From: Oxytricha trifallax
Lineage: Eukaryota; Ciliophora; Spirotrichea; Sporadotrichida; Oxytrichidae
Direction of reading: 5' to 3'
Assembly (NCBI GenBank): GCA_000711775.1
Contig: ARYC01000793.1
Location: 1 to 64,000, forward strand
DNA: 64,000 nt
Of the stretch, positions 23,350-37,300 are shown piece after piece (the stretch's first letter is position 1; each line of letters opens with the position of its first letter). A program made the translations under genes and the position numbers. Below the pieces are notes generated by a model that saw nothing but the letters and a program-made list of their open reading frames with translations, was not told the origin of the DNA and did no database searches.

Positions 23350-25390
23350 TATTTAAAATCAAAATTAATTCACTACTGTATTTAGTCTATAGTTAATAAA
23401 CCTCTTCATGTGGATGCTCATTAGAGATTTCAACTTTTTATAAGTTTTACGAAATGACCATTAAAATTCAAAAGAGTATTTTTGTATAAGACCAGTTCAT
23501 CTAATGATTTCTCGTCATTCATTATATTTTCTTCTGAATTTTTAATAAGCAAAACCTTTGATTAAGTTTGATAATTGCTAAGATGAAGAAATTATCTTTT
23601 ATAGAAAATTTATTATTTTGTATATTGTTCTTCTTCATAGTTTGATTTGATTTTCAATAAGTTTATTTTTTATTTAATTCTTAGTGTATTTATCTATGTG
23701 TAGTAAAATTAATTTATATTATAAGTTAAATTGAAACTCTAACAATGTCTAACAAAATTTTACAATTAATTGATTAAACGAATGTTCTATTATAATCAGT
23801 AATAAAAGTCACTTATAATAAAATTAATATAAATTCTAACAAACTCTAACAAATAGTAACATATTATTTGAAAAGTCATCTTTAACTAAGCTAACGTTTA
23901 TGAACACTATAGAATAAATAATATATTTTTTAAGTTGTATTCAAAAAGAATTTAAGGGATTTTTATAGGGCAAGTCATTATTTCTAAAAAAGTTTTGATA
24001 AAAAGTCTATACAATCGTATGTTTATTCATCTAGTAAAAATATCAAAATTTATCATGAAATTATAAGACGGGATTTTATCACCGGTGGGTGGTGATTTTT
24101 TCCCGTTTAATTAAATTACAAGAGTTACGTAATGTTTATCAGTTAATCTTATATGACAAATTAAGAGATGAAGTATACTTTATTTTAATTTTAAAAATGA
24201 ATCTAACAAAGTTTATTGTACGGACAAATTAACTTGCAAATATATTAACAATATAATCATCTAAAAACAATTATTGTAAGATAGTAAAAGTTGATTGAAA
24301 TTTTTTCAATGAAAAAATAAATTTAGAAATATTACTTCATTTAACTGAAGTGATTTCATTTTTTTTCTAAATTTAATCTTTTATAAATTATTTTAATTAG
24401 AGTAAATATAATTTTCTTTATCTTTAAAATTATTATTTTAATTATCAATAGTTAATTGCTCATTTTGAAAGAAATCAATTTTTTAATAAAAATTGTTATT
24501 TTTAAGTGGATAATTAATAAAATAAGACTTTTAACTAAAAAATATTAATTAAAGAAATTTAGAATTAAATAGTTATAAATCATAAATCTCTATTAGTTTC
24601 ATTGTTGTATTTTCTAATGAATTGAATATAGTTTTTTTCATATATAATTTCAAAGTTAAATGATTATCATTTACCTTAATAAATTTTTTGTAATATAATA
24701 TTAATGAATATAAACTAAGATAATATAATTTTTCTAGCTAAAGCATAAACTATTCTGTACTTTCGAAACTATACATAAAATTAGAATGCATAAGGGAAGC
24801 TAAATTATAGATAGTTTTAGAAATTAGATATGTTTTGAATTTTTGATTTTTAAAGAGCTAACATCTCAGAGATATTTGTTTATATAGATTTCATGCTAGA
24901 ATACTAAGTTGAATTTTTAGAACAAATGCATAGATTGAGAAATAGGAAATATATAGAAGTGTAATATTATTTTGTTAGAGTTTGTGAGAGTTTTTAACAA
25001 AACAATTTAAGTATACTTTTTGAATGTAATTTTATACTTTTTAATATGCGGCCTAACTTACCTCTGTTCTATAAAGGATATGTATTTTAACATATTCAAT
25101 ATAACCATTTGTAGTCTAAAAATTATTAGATAAAATTATAAAATTTTCTCAATTTTTATTACTTGCAGATTTTAATATAAGTAACTTTAATTTGCTTTAG
25201 ACTTACAAAATAATTAACTTAATCATAATTATTTATGATAACTTTAACTGATTTTAAAAGTTGTTAGACTTTTTTAACCATCTATTTATTATATAAAATT
25301 TACTTTTAATTAATTATTAATATGCTTTAGTTTTCACCTATTTTACCACGATGGGGTTTTTGGGTTTAAGTGACTATTTTAGTTTCGAGT
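23350..25390. other. Long AT-rich interruption within the CCP locus
   Basis: About 2 kb of very AT-rich sequence between CCP blocks. It contains repeated TCTAACAAA-type motifs (23740-23870) and a compact palindrome at 24066-24107. This is IES-like; pointers could not be defined by eye. Confidence 0.5.
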
Positions 25391-25397
25391 ACAGTAA

Positions 25398-25640
25398 ATG
25401 TTCAATGAATTAGTGAAACAATCAACCGCAGTATATACAATGTGGAATGAAATTAAAATTCCTAATATTTTTACAATGGAAGCTTCTTTTTCAGGGGCAG
25501 ACCAAGGAGCTTTGAAAGATCAGCATTTCACAACTGATCATTTAACGATGAGTGGAAGAAAATTGCTTGAAGCTTTGATTGTCTACTGCAAGATTTATCA
25601 TTTCAATTTAGTATTATATATAACTGAAATCTATTTAAAA
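25398..25640 (+). pseudogene. CCP C-terminal catalytic part
   Basis: KQSTAVYTMWNEIKIPNIFT, then MEASFSGADQG, then HFTTDHLTMSGRKLLEALIV follows the CCP C-terminal block (mWrEIgIpnsfTmEasf...), which includes the catalytic Glu. Open through to TGA about 25665. It completes the carboxypeptidase order begun at 21338. Confidence 0.8.
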
Positions 25641-25799
25641 AATGCTATGAAATTAAAAATCATGTGATGTCTAAGCCACACTAATTGAAATGAACCTTAA
25701 AAATAAAAAAAATGTACAAAACATTAAGAGAAAAATAAATAAGATTAAGACGATAAATTAGCCCTTGCTATAAACTCTTACTTGTCATTCAATTTCGAT

Positions 25800-26560
25800 T
25801 CTTTGTAGATGGTACTATCAGAAAATAAAGAATTGCTTAAAATGACAGAGGGAAAAGAAGAGGGAGATTGAGAGGGCAGCTCAGGTTCAGCAGTGAGCCC
25901 AGGGAAGAAAATCTGGAGGAAAAAGAAATGGCTAAATTGTTCCAATTAAAGTCAAAAAAAAGAAATCTGAAAATAAGAAGAAAAGCATGGCTGATGCTAG
26001 AGCACTCAAGATGAAATATAAAAATAAATCATCTTATAATCAATTTAAACTATATAGAGAAGAGTTTCCTGCTTCTAATTTGAATAAGTTGAAAAATTAG
26101 AAGCCAATGACTCGATCTTCTGTTTAGAAAATGTTGTAAATTTTAAAATATTGAAATTTTTCACATTTATTTTAGCAACTACCCAAGCCCTCTATATGAC
26201 AGGTTGAAACTAAGGCAACTGAAGAAAATTGGAATGGTCGATGCCTGAACTTAAACATCAGATCGAGGTTCAGACAATGAAGTAGGTAAACAACTACGAA
26301 GGGTAGGTTCTTAAGCTAATTAAAAATCAAAATATTCTCTATTATTGGGTGCAATAGATACTTAGAGTTTTTCTTTGAATAATTTAATTCCCTCAAATGC
26401 CTCAGGTTCAGGCAGTTATCCTGGTGACATCAGTACTTATAATTCAGATCCTTATTTCTAATTGAATTAAGCTTTAAAAAGTTATCATGCATGACTCTGG
26501 TAGTAGTCCTTAACCAGCTTTCCATGCATTCAAGTTTAGCTGAATTTGAGGTAAAACTTA
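25800..26560 (+). CDS. Low-complexity tail exons following CCP
   Basis: Frames rich in Glu/Gly/Ser then Lys (for example EGKEEGD before a TGA, VSPGKKIWRKKKW, KPMTRSSVQKML, YPSPLYDRLKLRQLKKIGMV) with splice-like AG/GTAA edges. CCP proteins often end in acidic/basic tails, so this may be the 3' end of the same gene. Frames change several times. Confidence 0.4.
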
Positions 26561-28170
26561 TAAATAAATAGGGCGAAGAGACAATCGGTATTTATTATCA
26601 TGAATCATAAAAAAGCTGCAATTTATTCTTGTTTATAAAAAATAATTCTCCTATATTATAATAAGACTTAAAAAGAATAAAGCCAATTCAAAATTTAATA
26701 TGCAAAAAGCACAATGTTTAAGTATTATAGTTACTAAAATGCTTAATCAATTAACAAAACTATTTTAATTCAATATTTTTTTAATTTCAGTTTAAGTTAT
26801 ATTTGGTTTAGAATATTAAAAATCTTAAGATAAAAAGAGCAATAACAATTCAAGCATATTATAAAAAACTCCCAAAGATAAAATAAGTTTAATAGCTGTT
26901 AGTAATTAAATTGTAACTTTAAACTTGAAAAATCAAAACATCCTAGGTTTGTCTCATCATTAAAGCATGAAATTAAATAAAACACCATATTCAAATGACA
27001 ATTAAGTGTATGATGAGTTCAGTATGAATAATAGCGATTAAAACTAAATTAGATTCAGGGTTCAACAATACTCAAAATATAAATTAGAATTAAGAGTCGC
27101 ATTCATAGTAGCACGGAAGACACTTTCGTTCTGAAATTTTATAGGGATTAAATTTATAGCCAATCTAATCTCAATAAAATGGCTTGGCTAGCAAGGGGAC
27201 TAAAAGAGGCAAATAAATAGTAGTAAATTAAGAGAGAACTTGAACTCCAAAATAAAGTATTTCCTTACAAAATAACAATAATCTTTATAATATTATTATT
27301 ATATAATTCCCAATTATTCAATTCTCATGACATTAATAGATTATATTACTTTACAAAATAATAAATTAATTAATATTTCAATTTAAATAGGGACATTAAT
27401 CTTACTTTTATCAAATAATGTACAATCTAACTATTTATTAAGTTTTGGATCTAGGAATAACCCATCTAATGTAATAAATTCCCTAAAGAAATAATTTAGA
27501 AGCTCTAAACAACTCGGCAATAAAAAACTTTACTAATAAAAGATAAATGGAGGCTTTTCAACTTCAATCAACACCAATAACTAGAAGTTTATATATACCA
27601 ACTAGAGCTCTTTGAATCAAGAAACTAGCCAGTAACAAAGATTCAGGCAATCTTTAATGAGCATGAAAATTTTGGATAAAATCCGAAAATATGAATTAAA
27701 ATAAAATCTAATTAATGAGTAAAGGTAGTTTCTCTAATCAACGCTTTTCGTTAGAGCTATAAAACTCAGCAGGTGTAGAAAAATCTCAATATTAAAGATC
27801 TAAATACATTTCAAAAAAAGAAAATGCTTCCTGTAATCAACGAAGCATAGAGACTAATTAAAATATTACTATAAAATAGGTAAATAATAATTAAGGAGCA
27901 AATCTCTTGCAACAATAAGTAATAAGTAGCTCATCACAAATAAAATAGTAAGCCATTCTCAGTATAAATACTCTTTGAACTTGTCATCTTCACAAATTGT
28001 GAGAAACTTGAACATTTACAATATTCAGTAATCTTTGATTAAAAAACTACGGAAACTAAAATGCTCAATAACTAGGGGAATAAGTTTTTTATTAAACACA
28101 CAGCATTGCTTAGTGCATGGGCAGAAATGCTAACTATGGGGAAAGAGGGTTAATTTACTAAAATTAAAGC
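26560..28170 (+). CDS. Asn/Gln/Ser-rich frame, unidentified
   Basis: Long stretches are open on the plus strand with dense TAA/TAG Gln codons (for example 27725-27965: GSFSNQRFSLEL... through VISSSSQIKQQA), interrupted by shifts and AT-rich gaps (27240-27400). It could be a 3' extension of the CCP locus or a separate N/Q-rich gene. No domain seen. Confidence 0.3.
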
Positions 28171-28559
28171 TAAAACTCAATAAAATAATCATAATGATTA
28201 TTAAAATAGAGAGTTAACTTAGTAAATTCAACTTTAAAATGTAAAAATGAGAACCAATTTCAACGAATATAGTGTTGTAATAAAAAACAATTTTATCAAT
28301 AATAGAGTAATAGTTGTTAATGCCCAAAAATATTTGTAATTTTAGTAAAATATGCACAAATTTATTATAATTAATGCTGATAATTAGTATTCGTATTTTT
28401 ATGAATTATCATGATTTTAATGTCTTAACTTTTAAAATATGTTTTTTATAAAAAATTGCGATGCGATAGTTACAATTTGCTTCATGTCTCTTTCATTTTA
28501 GGAATTTATTTTCAGTTCTATGGCTTAACTCTAAAAAATATTTTTTATTAATTCTAATC

Positions 28560-30470
28560 GTATCTTACCTTTCTAGCTTGATGGTTAAATTTTTAAATGA
28601 TAAAAAAATGTAATCGTATTTCTCATTGACTATTCCCAGTTCTTTTCTAAGTTCTTCGAATGAAGGGCACTCTCTCAATTTTATAAGTTTAATGAGGCAT
28701 CTGTCATTCTTACTAACGAAATTTTTAGCTCCTTACATTTTGTACTCTGCTTCTCCATCTGCTATTAAATTTGTGATTGAAGCTTTATCTAAATATTGCT
28801 CCTCTTCCCAGTGCTTTTAGAATGCTATTTCCTTCAATTTGAAAGTATCATTGGGATACAGATCTTCAAAATCCACTCTGGCAGAGATGATTCTTGCATA
28901 TTTCATAACGAGTGTGTGCAAAGTGGGCATGAACTTTGTTGATGAAAATTCAACCCAACCTTTCTTGGCATTAGGTGATATTAAAAAAATAAAAATTAGT
29001 AAAAGACTATATTATGTTGTTTACTTGAACTGAAGATCGTCTTTAAATGAAATAGATATAAATGTTTAATAAATATATAATAAAAATCATTCTTCCTGCA
29101 TCATAATTAAAGCGGAAATTATAATTTTTAAGTTATAGACTTTAATTAAGAAAATAAATTTGTTAAATCTATTAGTTTCAATAAGCAAAATAATTAAAAA
29201 TAAAGGCTTTGAAAAGCCATATATCAAATTTTAAATTTTCTTAGAATGATTATATTATATTTTTTCAGTAATGACTACCTCTAATTCATTAAGACAAGCG
29301 TTCATAAGTTTAATAGCTTAATCCTAATTTCTCCCAGTTAAGTTTTATATCTTTCACACAGATAATCATAAATCGAATTATCAATAGGATTAAATGAGTA
29401 GTTGGAAACAACACATCTTCCCAATCAAAAATAGTTATATTTTTGATTGGCTTTGGCTGTTTCATTGGAGATTCTGAGTTTAAATTGACCATGCTACCTT
29501 AAGACTGAAATATCTGCACCCTATTAATCATTAATGTTTTAAATTATAGAGGGATCTATTTTGCAACATTTCTTCTTCGTCTATTAATAAGTCAACATTT
29601 AAAATGTCTTAAGTACCCTCATTTTGCCTAAATTCCAAAGCTTTTTATATTTAAATGTCTAAATCGAATTTAGTCCAAAAGGCAAGCAATTCAAAGAAGT
29701 TTATCTTTTTGCGCTGATCTCTTTAGCTATTTAATTAGAGTCAATGAATGTATTTTTAGCTGATTCTGAAGCTAATCAAAAGTATTTTATAATACTCTAG
29801 ATTATTTCAATTCTTAGTCAACTTATAAATCGTATAACTTTTCATCTCCTAGTGTTGCTAGAGTTTAACCGTTATCTATTTGATAATTTGAGGATAGTTT
29901 ATTGGGAAGAGTGTGTGCTTAGTTTTCTAATTTAATCTCTTAAAAATAAAAACAAGGCTCTCCATTTCCTGTTTAGACTATATAACTGCATCCTAAATTT
30001 TTATTCTTTATAGTTAGAAGAGAATAAACTCCCAAAATTGGTTTTTGAATCTGGCACTGAAAAGTTCTATCAAAATGGTCATCACAACAAATAAGTTTCT
30101 GATCTAGATGATTTGCAATATCTTTCCCTAATCAAGAAATCTTAAATCGCTCTCTTTTTCAAATTTCCTTCCAAAGTGAAGCTATCCTATATTTGATATT
30201 CCTAACTTTGTCAGTAACTTTTATCTTCTCACTGTGTTATCAATAGCACTATTAGGTAATGGAATTCTTTCAGTACTTCCTATATTTCTTACTTTCGAAT
30301 TTTTTATTCCAAATTTGTGATGAAAGTAGAAGTTGAAAACTTCTTGTACACGTATCTTTAATCCTAGATTTCGTTTATTTCGTTGGATGTGTATTTTATA
30401 CTTCGATCTACCAAGCTTTAATTTCCAAACCTTTATCCGAATTCTTTCTTGAAATTTTTTATTCATAATT
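28560..30470 (-). pseudogene. HAD-like hydrolase-domain protein
   Basis: On the minus strand ITIFDWEDVLFPTTHLNP (motif I region, about 29395-29440) is followed, after a one-base frame change, by YDYLCERYKT. After an AT-rich gap, KKGWVEFSSTKFMPTL...IISARVDFEDLYPNDTFKLK (28980-28830) and a helical tail to about 28560. This order is typical of protist HAD-like proteins with an N-terminal FDWDDT motif; here the second Asp is Glu (DWE). Upstream, 30120-29680 is an intact ~145-codon Q-rich frame and 30466-30221 a basic frame, likely the long N-terminus. Phosphatase activity is doubtful given the motif change. Confidence 0.6.
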
Positions 30471-30699
30471 TAGTCCAACTTAAATTAACTATTATAACGC
30501 TCTTTAGTGAGACTAATATCCTGCTCAATTTCTTTTTGGTCATGCTCAAGTCATTGTCTCCACAAGAACTGCTCTTCCATTATCGTTACTATTTTCATAC
30601 TTTTATATATGGTAAAGGAAGAACTTTATTTATAGTCCTTCCATCTAAAATATTTTATTTCATAATAGACTTAGTATTCTTAAAACTAATCAAATAATA

Positions 30700-31470
30700 A
30701 TGAGGTCTTTCATAACTGGTGTTGCTTAAATTAATATTATCAGAGGTAGAATTTAAAGTTGTATTACTAGCATTTTTTTCAATTTGGAGGTTTTTGGTGA
30801 TTTTTTTAATCATTTTCTTCTATGATACTGATCTATTCTGGCTTTATCGCTTCCATCATTCTATAATATCTATTTTTAACCTTATTTATATGATTTAAAT
30901 TTAAAGTAATTGATTCCATTTAAATTTGTCAAAGTAATATATATATATATAAATTAAATGATTGACCCACATAAATGAATAAACTTAAGATATATATAAG
31001 TAAAGAGAAGGTAATGATATTTACAGAAGTAAAGAGGGGCTATCTCAGATCTAGAATTTTGCTTGCCTTACTGTGATTAATACGAATGCGAATTTGAATG
31101 ATTGTTGTTTCATAATTAGCTGCCCATTATTTAAGGTAAAATGGTTTTAATTTAGAAATTAATCATAATTAAATTGTATTTAAGATTGGAATTATCATCT
31201 AATAAATAATGTATTAAATCTCCCTTATAATATTTACAATGATTTATTATATATAGATAATTAAAATTATTTATATAAATTGAATTCCTGACTATAATAC
31301 AAAATATCCTGCTTAATCTGATTTATAAAAATCATTATTGATGTTTTGCTCAAAATTGAATATTTCAATCTATAATTTGGAAATTAAAATTTTTGATTCT
31401 ATTATTAATTAATTTTCAAATTCTTACTCAAAATATGATATCTTTATTGAATTTTTAAAATAATAAACAC
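30700..31470. other. AT-rich spacer
   Basis: No supported gene. A (TA)n tract lies near 30937-30950. Confidence 0.4.
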
Positions 31471-31473
31471 AAA

Positions 31474-32500
31474 ATGGGTATACTGAGCAAAATACAAAGG
31501 AACATAATTTAAGATGATATTAAAAATAATGAAATTCAACACATTGCAAAATACACAATAGAAATCATCTAACAAAACAAAAGTCAATGGGATACACTTA
31601 CTAGAAATTATAACTTTTCTAGCTAGAAAAAACAACAGAAAAGGCTACTCAATGGTGAATCAGTTTCAACTTCACCTAACAAAAATACAGTTTAAAGAGA
31701 AAAACAACTGCTAAGAGGTGCAACTCTGGACACAACAACTTTTCTCGATGCTTAGACTAGCCTCAATAAACAATAAATTCATAAAATCCCAATAGACTAC
31801 AACAAAACCCAACAAACCATATATAGAGCGATAAGCAACACAAGCTTCAAAAAACCAGCTTCGCCACCTGTAAAAGCTGATAAAAACTCAAAGGGGTAGT
31901 AATCATGAAAATGAGGTTTACTATACAATAGATGAAGATTAACCATCCCTAAATAGAAACGCCAATCTCATAACAAAAAGAGTAATATACTCGAACAATG
32001 AGGAAGACTGGAGCTCGGCGGAAGAGAAACAGAGATATGATAAGTACGACTAAGGAAGCTCACACATAGAATGTTCTAAAGAACCCACCTACTATATAGA
32101 CTCTAGGTCTGAGGAAGAAAAATCCTTCTTAGACCCATTAAAAATTCTAAATGACGTCAAATACGTCACAAAAGAAAGATAGTACTAAATAGGAAATTAA
32201 TAAGAAGGCTCAAATTAAAATTTAGTAATAAATATGGATCTTAATGATTAATAGATTAATTATTTCTAAATTGAAAGTTAATAAGATATGTATCCAAGGC
32301 GTAACTATAAGAGAGATTCGACACAAGAGAATCCTGCATATCAATCTGGATGAACACAATCAATAACAGAATGAATTAAGTAATTAAGAGATATTCAAAG
32401 ACCATCACAGCTATGTTTAATAACCTCAGCTACAATAGCCTAATAGATAGAGTTAACATGAGACAATTTATTATTAACTCATCCCATATTAATAATTATT
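31474..32500 (+). CDS. Unidentified Gln/Ser/Asn-rich protein, nearly intact
   Basis: ATG at 31474 starts MGILSKIQRNIIQDDIKNNE and the frame is open for about 145 codons. One base too many in the GGGG run near 31903 shifts it into a second frame open to 32353 (about 150 codons, acidic, EEDWSSAEEKQRYDKYD). A third shift near 32340 continues to about 32500. Base composition is less AT-rich and there are no stray TGAs in phase, so this is a real gene. No domain recognised. Apparent shifts could be sequence errors. Confidence 0.6.
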
Positions 32501-32639
32501 ATTTAATTTTCCTATGATAATATAATAAATAGACTATGATTTACATCTTAACTTTCTTTTTTTCTAATAAAATTGTTATAATTATATTAGAATTTTATCC
32601 ATTTAATTCAAATTATCTCAAAATAAATGTTACACATCC

Positions 32640-33275
32640 AACCAACATGATCTTCAACACCAACTGGGCCGCGCAAGCAAGAAGCGCCACATAGAATTCG
32701 ACAGGCTTTCAGAGTACTATCAAGAGCAGCATCCTTAACACTAACAAGTCTATTACCTCGCAAACAAGATTAATAGTACTAATTATGTATAATGTATTTT
32801 TAATTTATGTAAAAAATAAAATACTATACGAAATCTAAAGAATAAAAAAGTGAATAAGTTCTGCACCTATGGTTAGCAAGAAAAGATGCGGAGAGTTTCT
32901 TTATCATCCCCAGCAGCTCAATTCAAAATTCAAGTCATCATGGTACAAGTGACAGTGCAAACAGCGGTCATTTTGCACACCACAACATCCACTCTTCCTC
33001 TGTTTACTAATTTTATTCATGTCTCTAGTATTTATCGGTGCGTATCATCAATTCATTATAGTGCAATTCTCTTAATTTGTGCTAAACCACAAACAGATTG
33101 GCTTGTTTTCCAGCAAGTTGTACTCTCACTTATCTCAAAATAACTCAAGTAATATAAAATAAATTATGTTCAAGATCACTACCTACCTGTAAACTCTTTC
33201 GTCTTATTGAAGCCTCTCAACATTGACAAGGGAAACAAACCCCCCTACGTAATTTTCCTGTTCCAACATTAAATT
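32640..33275 (+). CDS. Exon-like GC-richer blocks, unidentified
   Basis: 32648-32770 (MIFNTNWAAQARSATQNST) and 32884-33020 (DAESFFIIPSSSIQNSS followed by a His/Ser-rich run) and 33185-33270 (PVNSFVLLKPLNIDKGNKPP) read as protein with Gln codons TAA/TAG. They may be 3' exons of the gene starting at 31474 or of a separate one. Confidence 0.4.
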
Positions 33276-33579
33276 TAATATTGTTTGACAATAAAAAATA
33301 CTAGAAACATACAAATTTTAATTTCAATTACCTTTACCATTTACAAAACAATTTTTAATGATATATAATTTCCATGGTATATTTTAATTTTTATCAAATT
33401 ATATATTAAAACAATGATAAAATAATTGTTTTTTATTAATGATTGATATGATTTTCATTAAAATTTGAATTCATTATCAAGGTAGAAATGATATTTTAAA
33501 ATAGATAATAAATAATTCTATCACAAATGATGATAAAGATTTTTAGAAAATTATAAAAATTACATTATTTTAATTTACG

Positions 33580-33685
33580 GGGCAGGAAACTTCTGAGGGG
33601 GCAGGTAACTACCTTTTTTGGGACAGGGGACTACCCCCTTGGGTGTATCTAAAATTTTGGGGCAGGAAACTTCCCCCTACTACTC
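33580..33685. repeat. Four G-rich degenerate repeats
   Basis: The unit GGGGCAGGAAACTTC recurs four times with changes (33580, about 33598, about 33622, about 33658), some copies followed by CCCC, in an otherwise AT-rich context. Confidence 0.6.
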
Positions 33686-33704
33686 ATATATATTTGAAAT
33701 ACAT

Positions 33705-34340
33705 CTATATATCGTTTATTAACCAGGGTATGGCGGAAATCACTAGAAACTGTTCTAGTAGTCCTAAAATGGCTAAAACTAGGAATCTTCCGAGATGATG
33801 ATTACTACCAAACCAAAGACCAGTCTACCTCTCTGGAACTTAATCTAGAGACAAGCAACTCAAACTCAAGATGGAGATGATAAGAAAGTATTGTTCAAAA
33901 TTATAGCAACAATATTAATATATTTATATATTAAAATTTGCCTAAGTTTCGTGTCATTAATAATTATTATGTTTTGGATTCTATATCTATAAAAAGAATT
34001 AAAATAGAATCAGTTTATAAAGAAATATAGTTTATCTTTTAAAATGTTTTGATTTTTATGTTTATAATATCTATAGATGTACAAGCAGCAAATGATCTAC
34101 TGGAATGGCATGCCAGATAACATTGTTGTAAGAACTGACTAACAAATGTATGAGACTGAGAAATGTATGTTACATCCAGCTTCTCATATTCAACTTCACT
34201 AAATTATTGTTATTCTAACAAGTATATAATTATCTGATTATAATTATTATAAGAAAAACTATTTATATATAGATGATGAAGTATAATTATTTAATAGTTG
34301 TGGTTGGTGTACTAAAAGTTAAGAGTTTTTGCATTTTATT
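33705..34340 (+). CDS. Two exon-like blocks, unidentified
   Basis: 33728-33882 reads RVWRKSLETVLVVLKWLKLG then an acidic/Ser-rich tail to TGA. 34078-34205 reads MYKQQMIYWNGMPDNIVVRT and onward with TAA as Gln. Both are coherent and GC-richer than the AT-rich gap between them. No family recognised. Confidence 0.4.
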
Positions 34341-37300
34341 TTATGAAGAGTATCCTTATCTGCATTTTGTTCAAGATTTGAACTTTTATGCTATTAAATA
34401 ATATAAAATAAACAAATTAATTAAATTTATACCTAAAGTAAGAACTTATTCATAAATTCTATTTTATGAATAAATGTGAAATAAAACAAGGAATGAAAGC
34501 AACTGACTTTTAAACTTGTGTATATTTGTCAACAGCATTTATATATATTAAGGAGTATTGATAGTATTATATTTAGTAAATAATTTATTTTCAAATCTTT
34601 AATCTATAATTTTATTTCAATTTTTATTAATATAATATAGAAATTTATAAATTTTTTTTCATTTTAAGTGTTGTTATTTTATTGAAAAACATAGTTATTT
34701 AATTAAATTAATTTATTTTTTGCATAATTTTTAGAAATATCATTATTAATATATTTACATATGAATATGATGTATTTTAAAAATGAAATTTAATTTATAA
34801 TGATACCTGCAAATTAATTATAAATTCACATTTTCTGCCATAATGAGTGATATCAATCCAATAATTAGGAATAAATTCCATAATAATATTTGATTTTTGA
34901 TATAAAATTATGGAATTTTGAAAATTTATAGATTAGATAATATCTAATTTAGAACAAATATCATAAAATTATTATTTTATGTTAATAAAAATAGCTTAAA
35001 ATTCCAAAATTATCAAAAGTGAAGGTCTACAACACAAAAAACGTTAATTCACTAGAGTCACAAACTACAACTATACAATGAAGTTTAGAGAAAATTATTA
35101 AAAACATCATATTTTAATAAAAGCTGAAAAGTAATGATGAAAATAGCAAGTCCATTAGTTTCGCTTAAATTATTTTTACTTTTTAATGTAAAATTAATGT
35201 TTATTATTTACAATAAGTAAATGTATCTCAAATTTATTTCAATAAATTTACTATGCTATAATTCTAAAAATCCAGAAAATTTAATAGATTTCCAATTTAA
35301 ATAAAGAAGGAGCTCAGCTGATGAAACTTAGAAAGATTAGTTTTCGCATCTGATGAGAAATCAAGATGAAATAAATACTAAAAAAAATATAGAACTAATA
35401 GGTATCACATGAAGCGACTACTTTTGGGAAATAGCATAGAAAAATAAAAAAAATATTCATTACATATGTGCCATATAGAACTAAGTAATTATTTGAAAGT
35501 TTCATGATAAAATATAGGAAAATTAAGAATTCTTTAAATATTGAACAAAGTTTTAAAGATTAGATGAATATTTGTATTTTAATGAAATTATAAGTGACTT
35601 TAAATTGAATTCCTTAAAAATTTTACTATTAAGTTACCTATTACTTGATAATATAAATACAAATTACAATTGCATAATTAGTTGTCTTTTCTTTTAAGTC
35701 GATTTAGTTTCATAAAATTTTGTTCTTTAAAACAAGTGTGTATAATATTAAATTTTTATCATAGAAAGCTGAGGATTTTGAATAATGTAAATCGTATAAG
35801 AATTAAAACTAGAGTAACATAAAAATGATAGATAATAACTAATTAATTAATAAATCGAGATATCACTCTTCTACTACCAACAACACATAAATTCATAATA
35901 AAGATTTGATATTTGACCCTAAACTTCAGATTTATTGGCATTATCAGAAATATTAAAGTAAATGATTTGACTTTATATTTACAATGCTTATTTTATTTAT
36001 TCATTAAGAATGATTTACTTTATTTATATCTTTAATAAGGAGAAACTGATAGTATTATAAATCAGAGCACATAGCAAAATAGAAAATACATAATAAAAAA
36101 ATACTTATAGACTAATTTCGATTAATTGGTGAATGCTAATTCAAATGAATTAAAATTAGATTAAGTATTTTAAATTATAGAAAATAAATATTATTTTTGA
36201 GATGAAGTTGACTTTAAAATATAAAATGGCTATAGCAACAAATATCAAGATCATTTTACATATCAATAATATTAATTAGTTGTCTCTGGTTTTATTTATC
36301 ATATCTATTAATGAATAATTTTTTAAATCATATTTAGCCTATATATCTGGCCTTAATCTTTAATTTTATTATATATGTAAATTTCTCCCAATATTTTCAT
36401 TATATCTTAATATATCTATACTGAAATAGAATAATTCTAACAAAAATGTTCGCCATTGCATATTGAAAAAGATAGAGCTACTATTTGGTAAAACTTCAAC
36501 CATTTTTCACTTCATAAGAAATATATTTACTTAATTTATAAAATAAATATACATTGTTAATAGAATTATGCAATTTGAATTATATTTATATAATATATGA
36601 ATAATTATTTTTCAATTGAGAAAAGCAATCCTAATAAAATAATATATAGAACAAATCTAAGCATTCAAACAAAGAAAAAACCTTATACAAACATGAATTA
36701 TGACTAATTTGGTAGGCTTGGAAAAATAAATATTGCAAGTATATTTTAAAATAATAACAATAATAATTTATAATAGTTAAGCTAACAATTTCAACAAAAA
36801 TATCTGTAATGATTTGTTTAAAATTGTAAAATATTATCATGAATAATAATAATGAATTTGTAAGAATATTAATAATTAAGAATTCTTTAAAATTACTCCT
36901 CAAAAACCTGCAAATGTCTCTTGATACTTTCATAGTAGTCTGTTCTATCATATCTTACAATAATGGAAACTTTTTTTTGCAATTGCTTTCTATTAATAAT
37001 CAAAAGACATAATAGCAATTTGATATTAATTTTTAAGTCAAATTACTAAAAAAATGATACATAATTGTAAACGATTATCTTTGATGATATTTGCCACGCC
37101 ATTTGGATTGAATAAGTCTCCGTTATCTATAGCTATCTCGATTATCTTAAATTTGGGATATCAAAGAATAGCTAAAATGGAAGATTCTCTCCATATTTTA
37201 TTTATATTATATCAATAAAATAATCTATATATGTTCTTTTTTTTTAATTATTAATTTTAATAGCCTGTTATTAAAATTAAATTTAATCATATTTCTGAAA

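Noticed and set aside
36631..36951. Minus-strand 106-codon hydrophobic frame
   Set aside because: Phe/Ile/Leu/Tyr-rich, as expected from AT-rich noncoding DNA; no motif or splice context.
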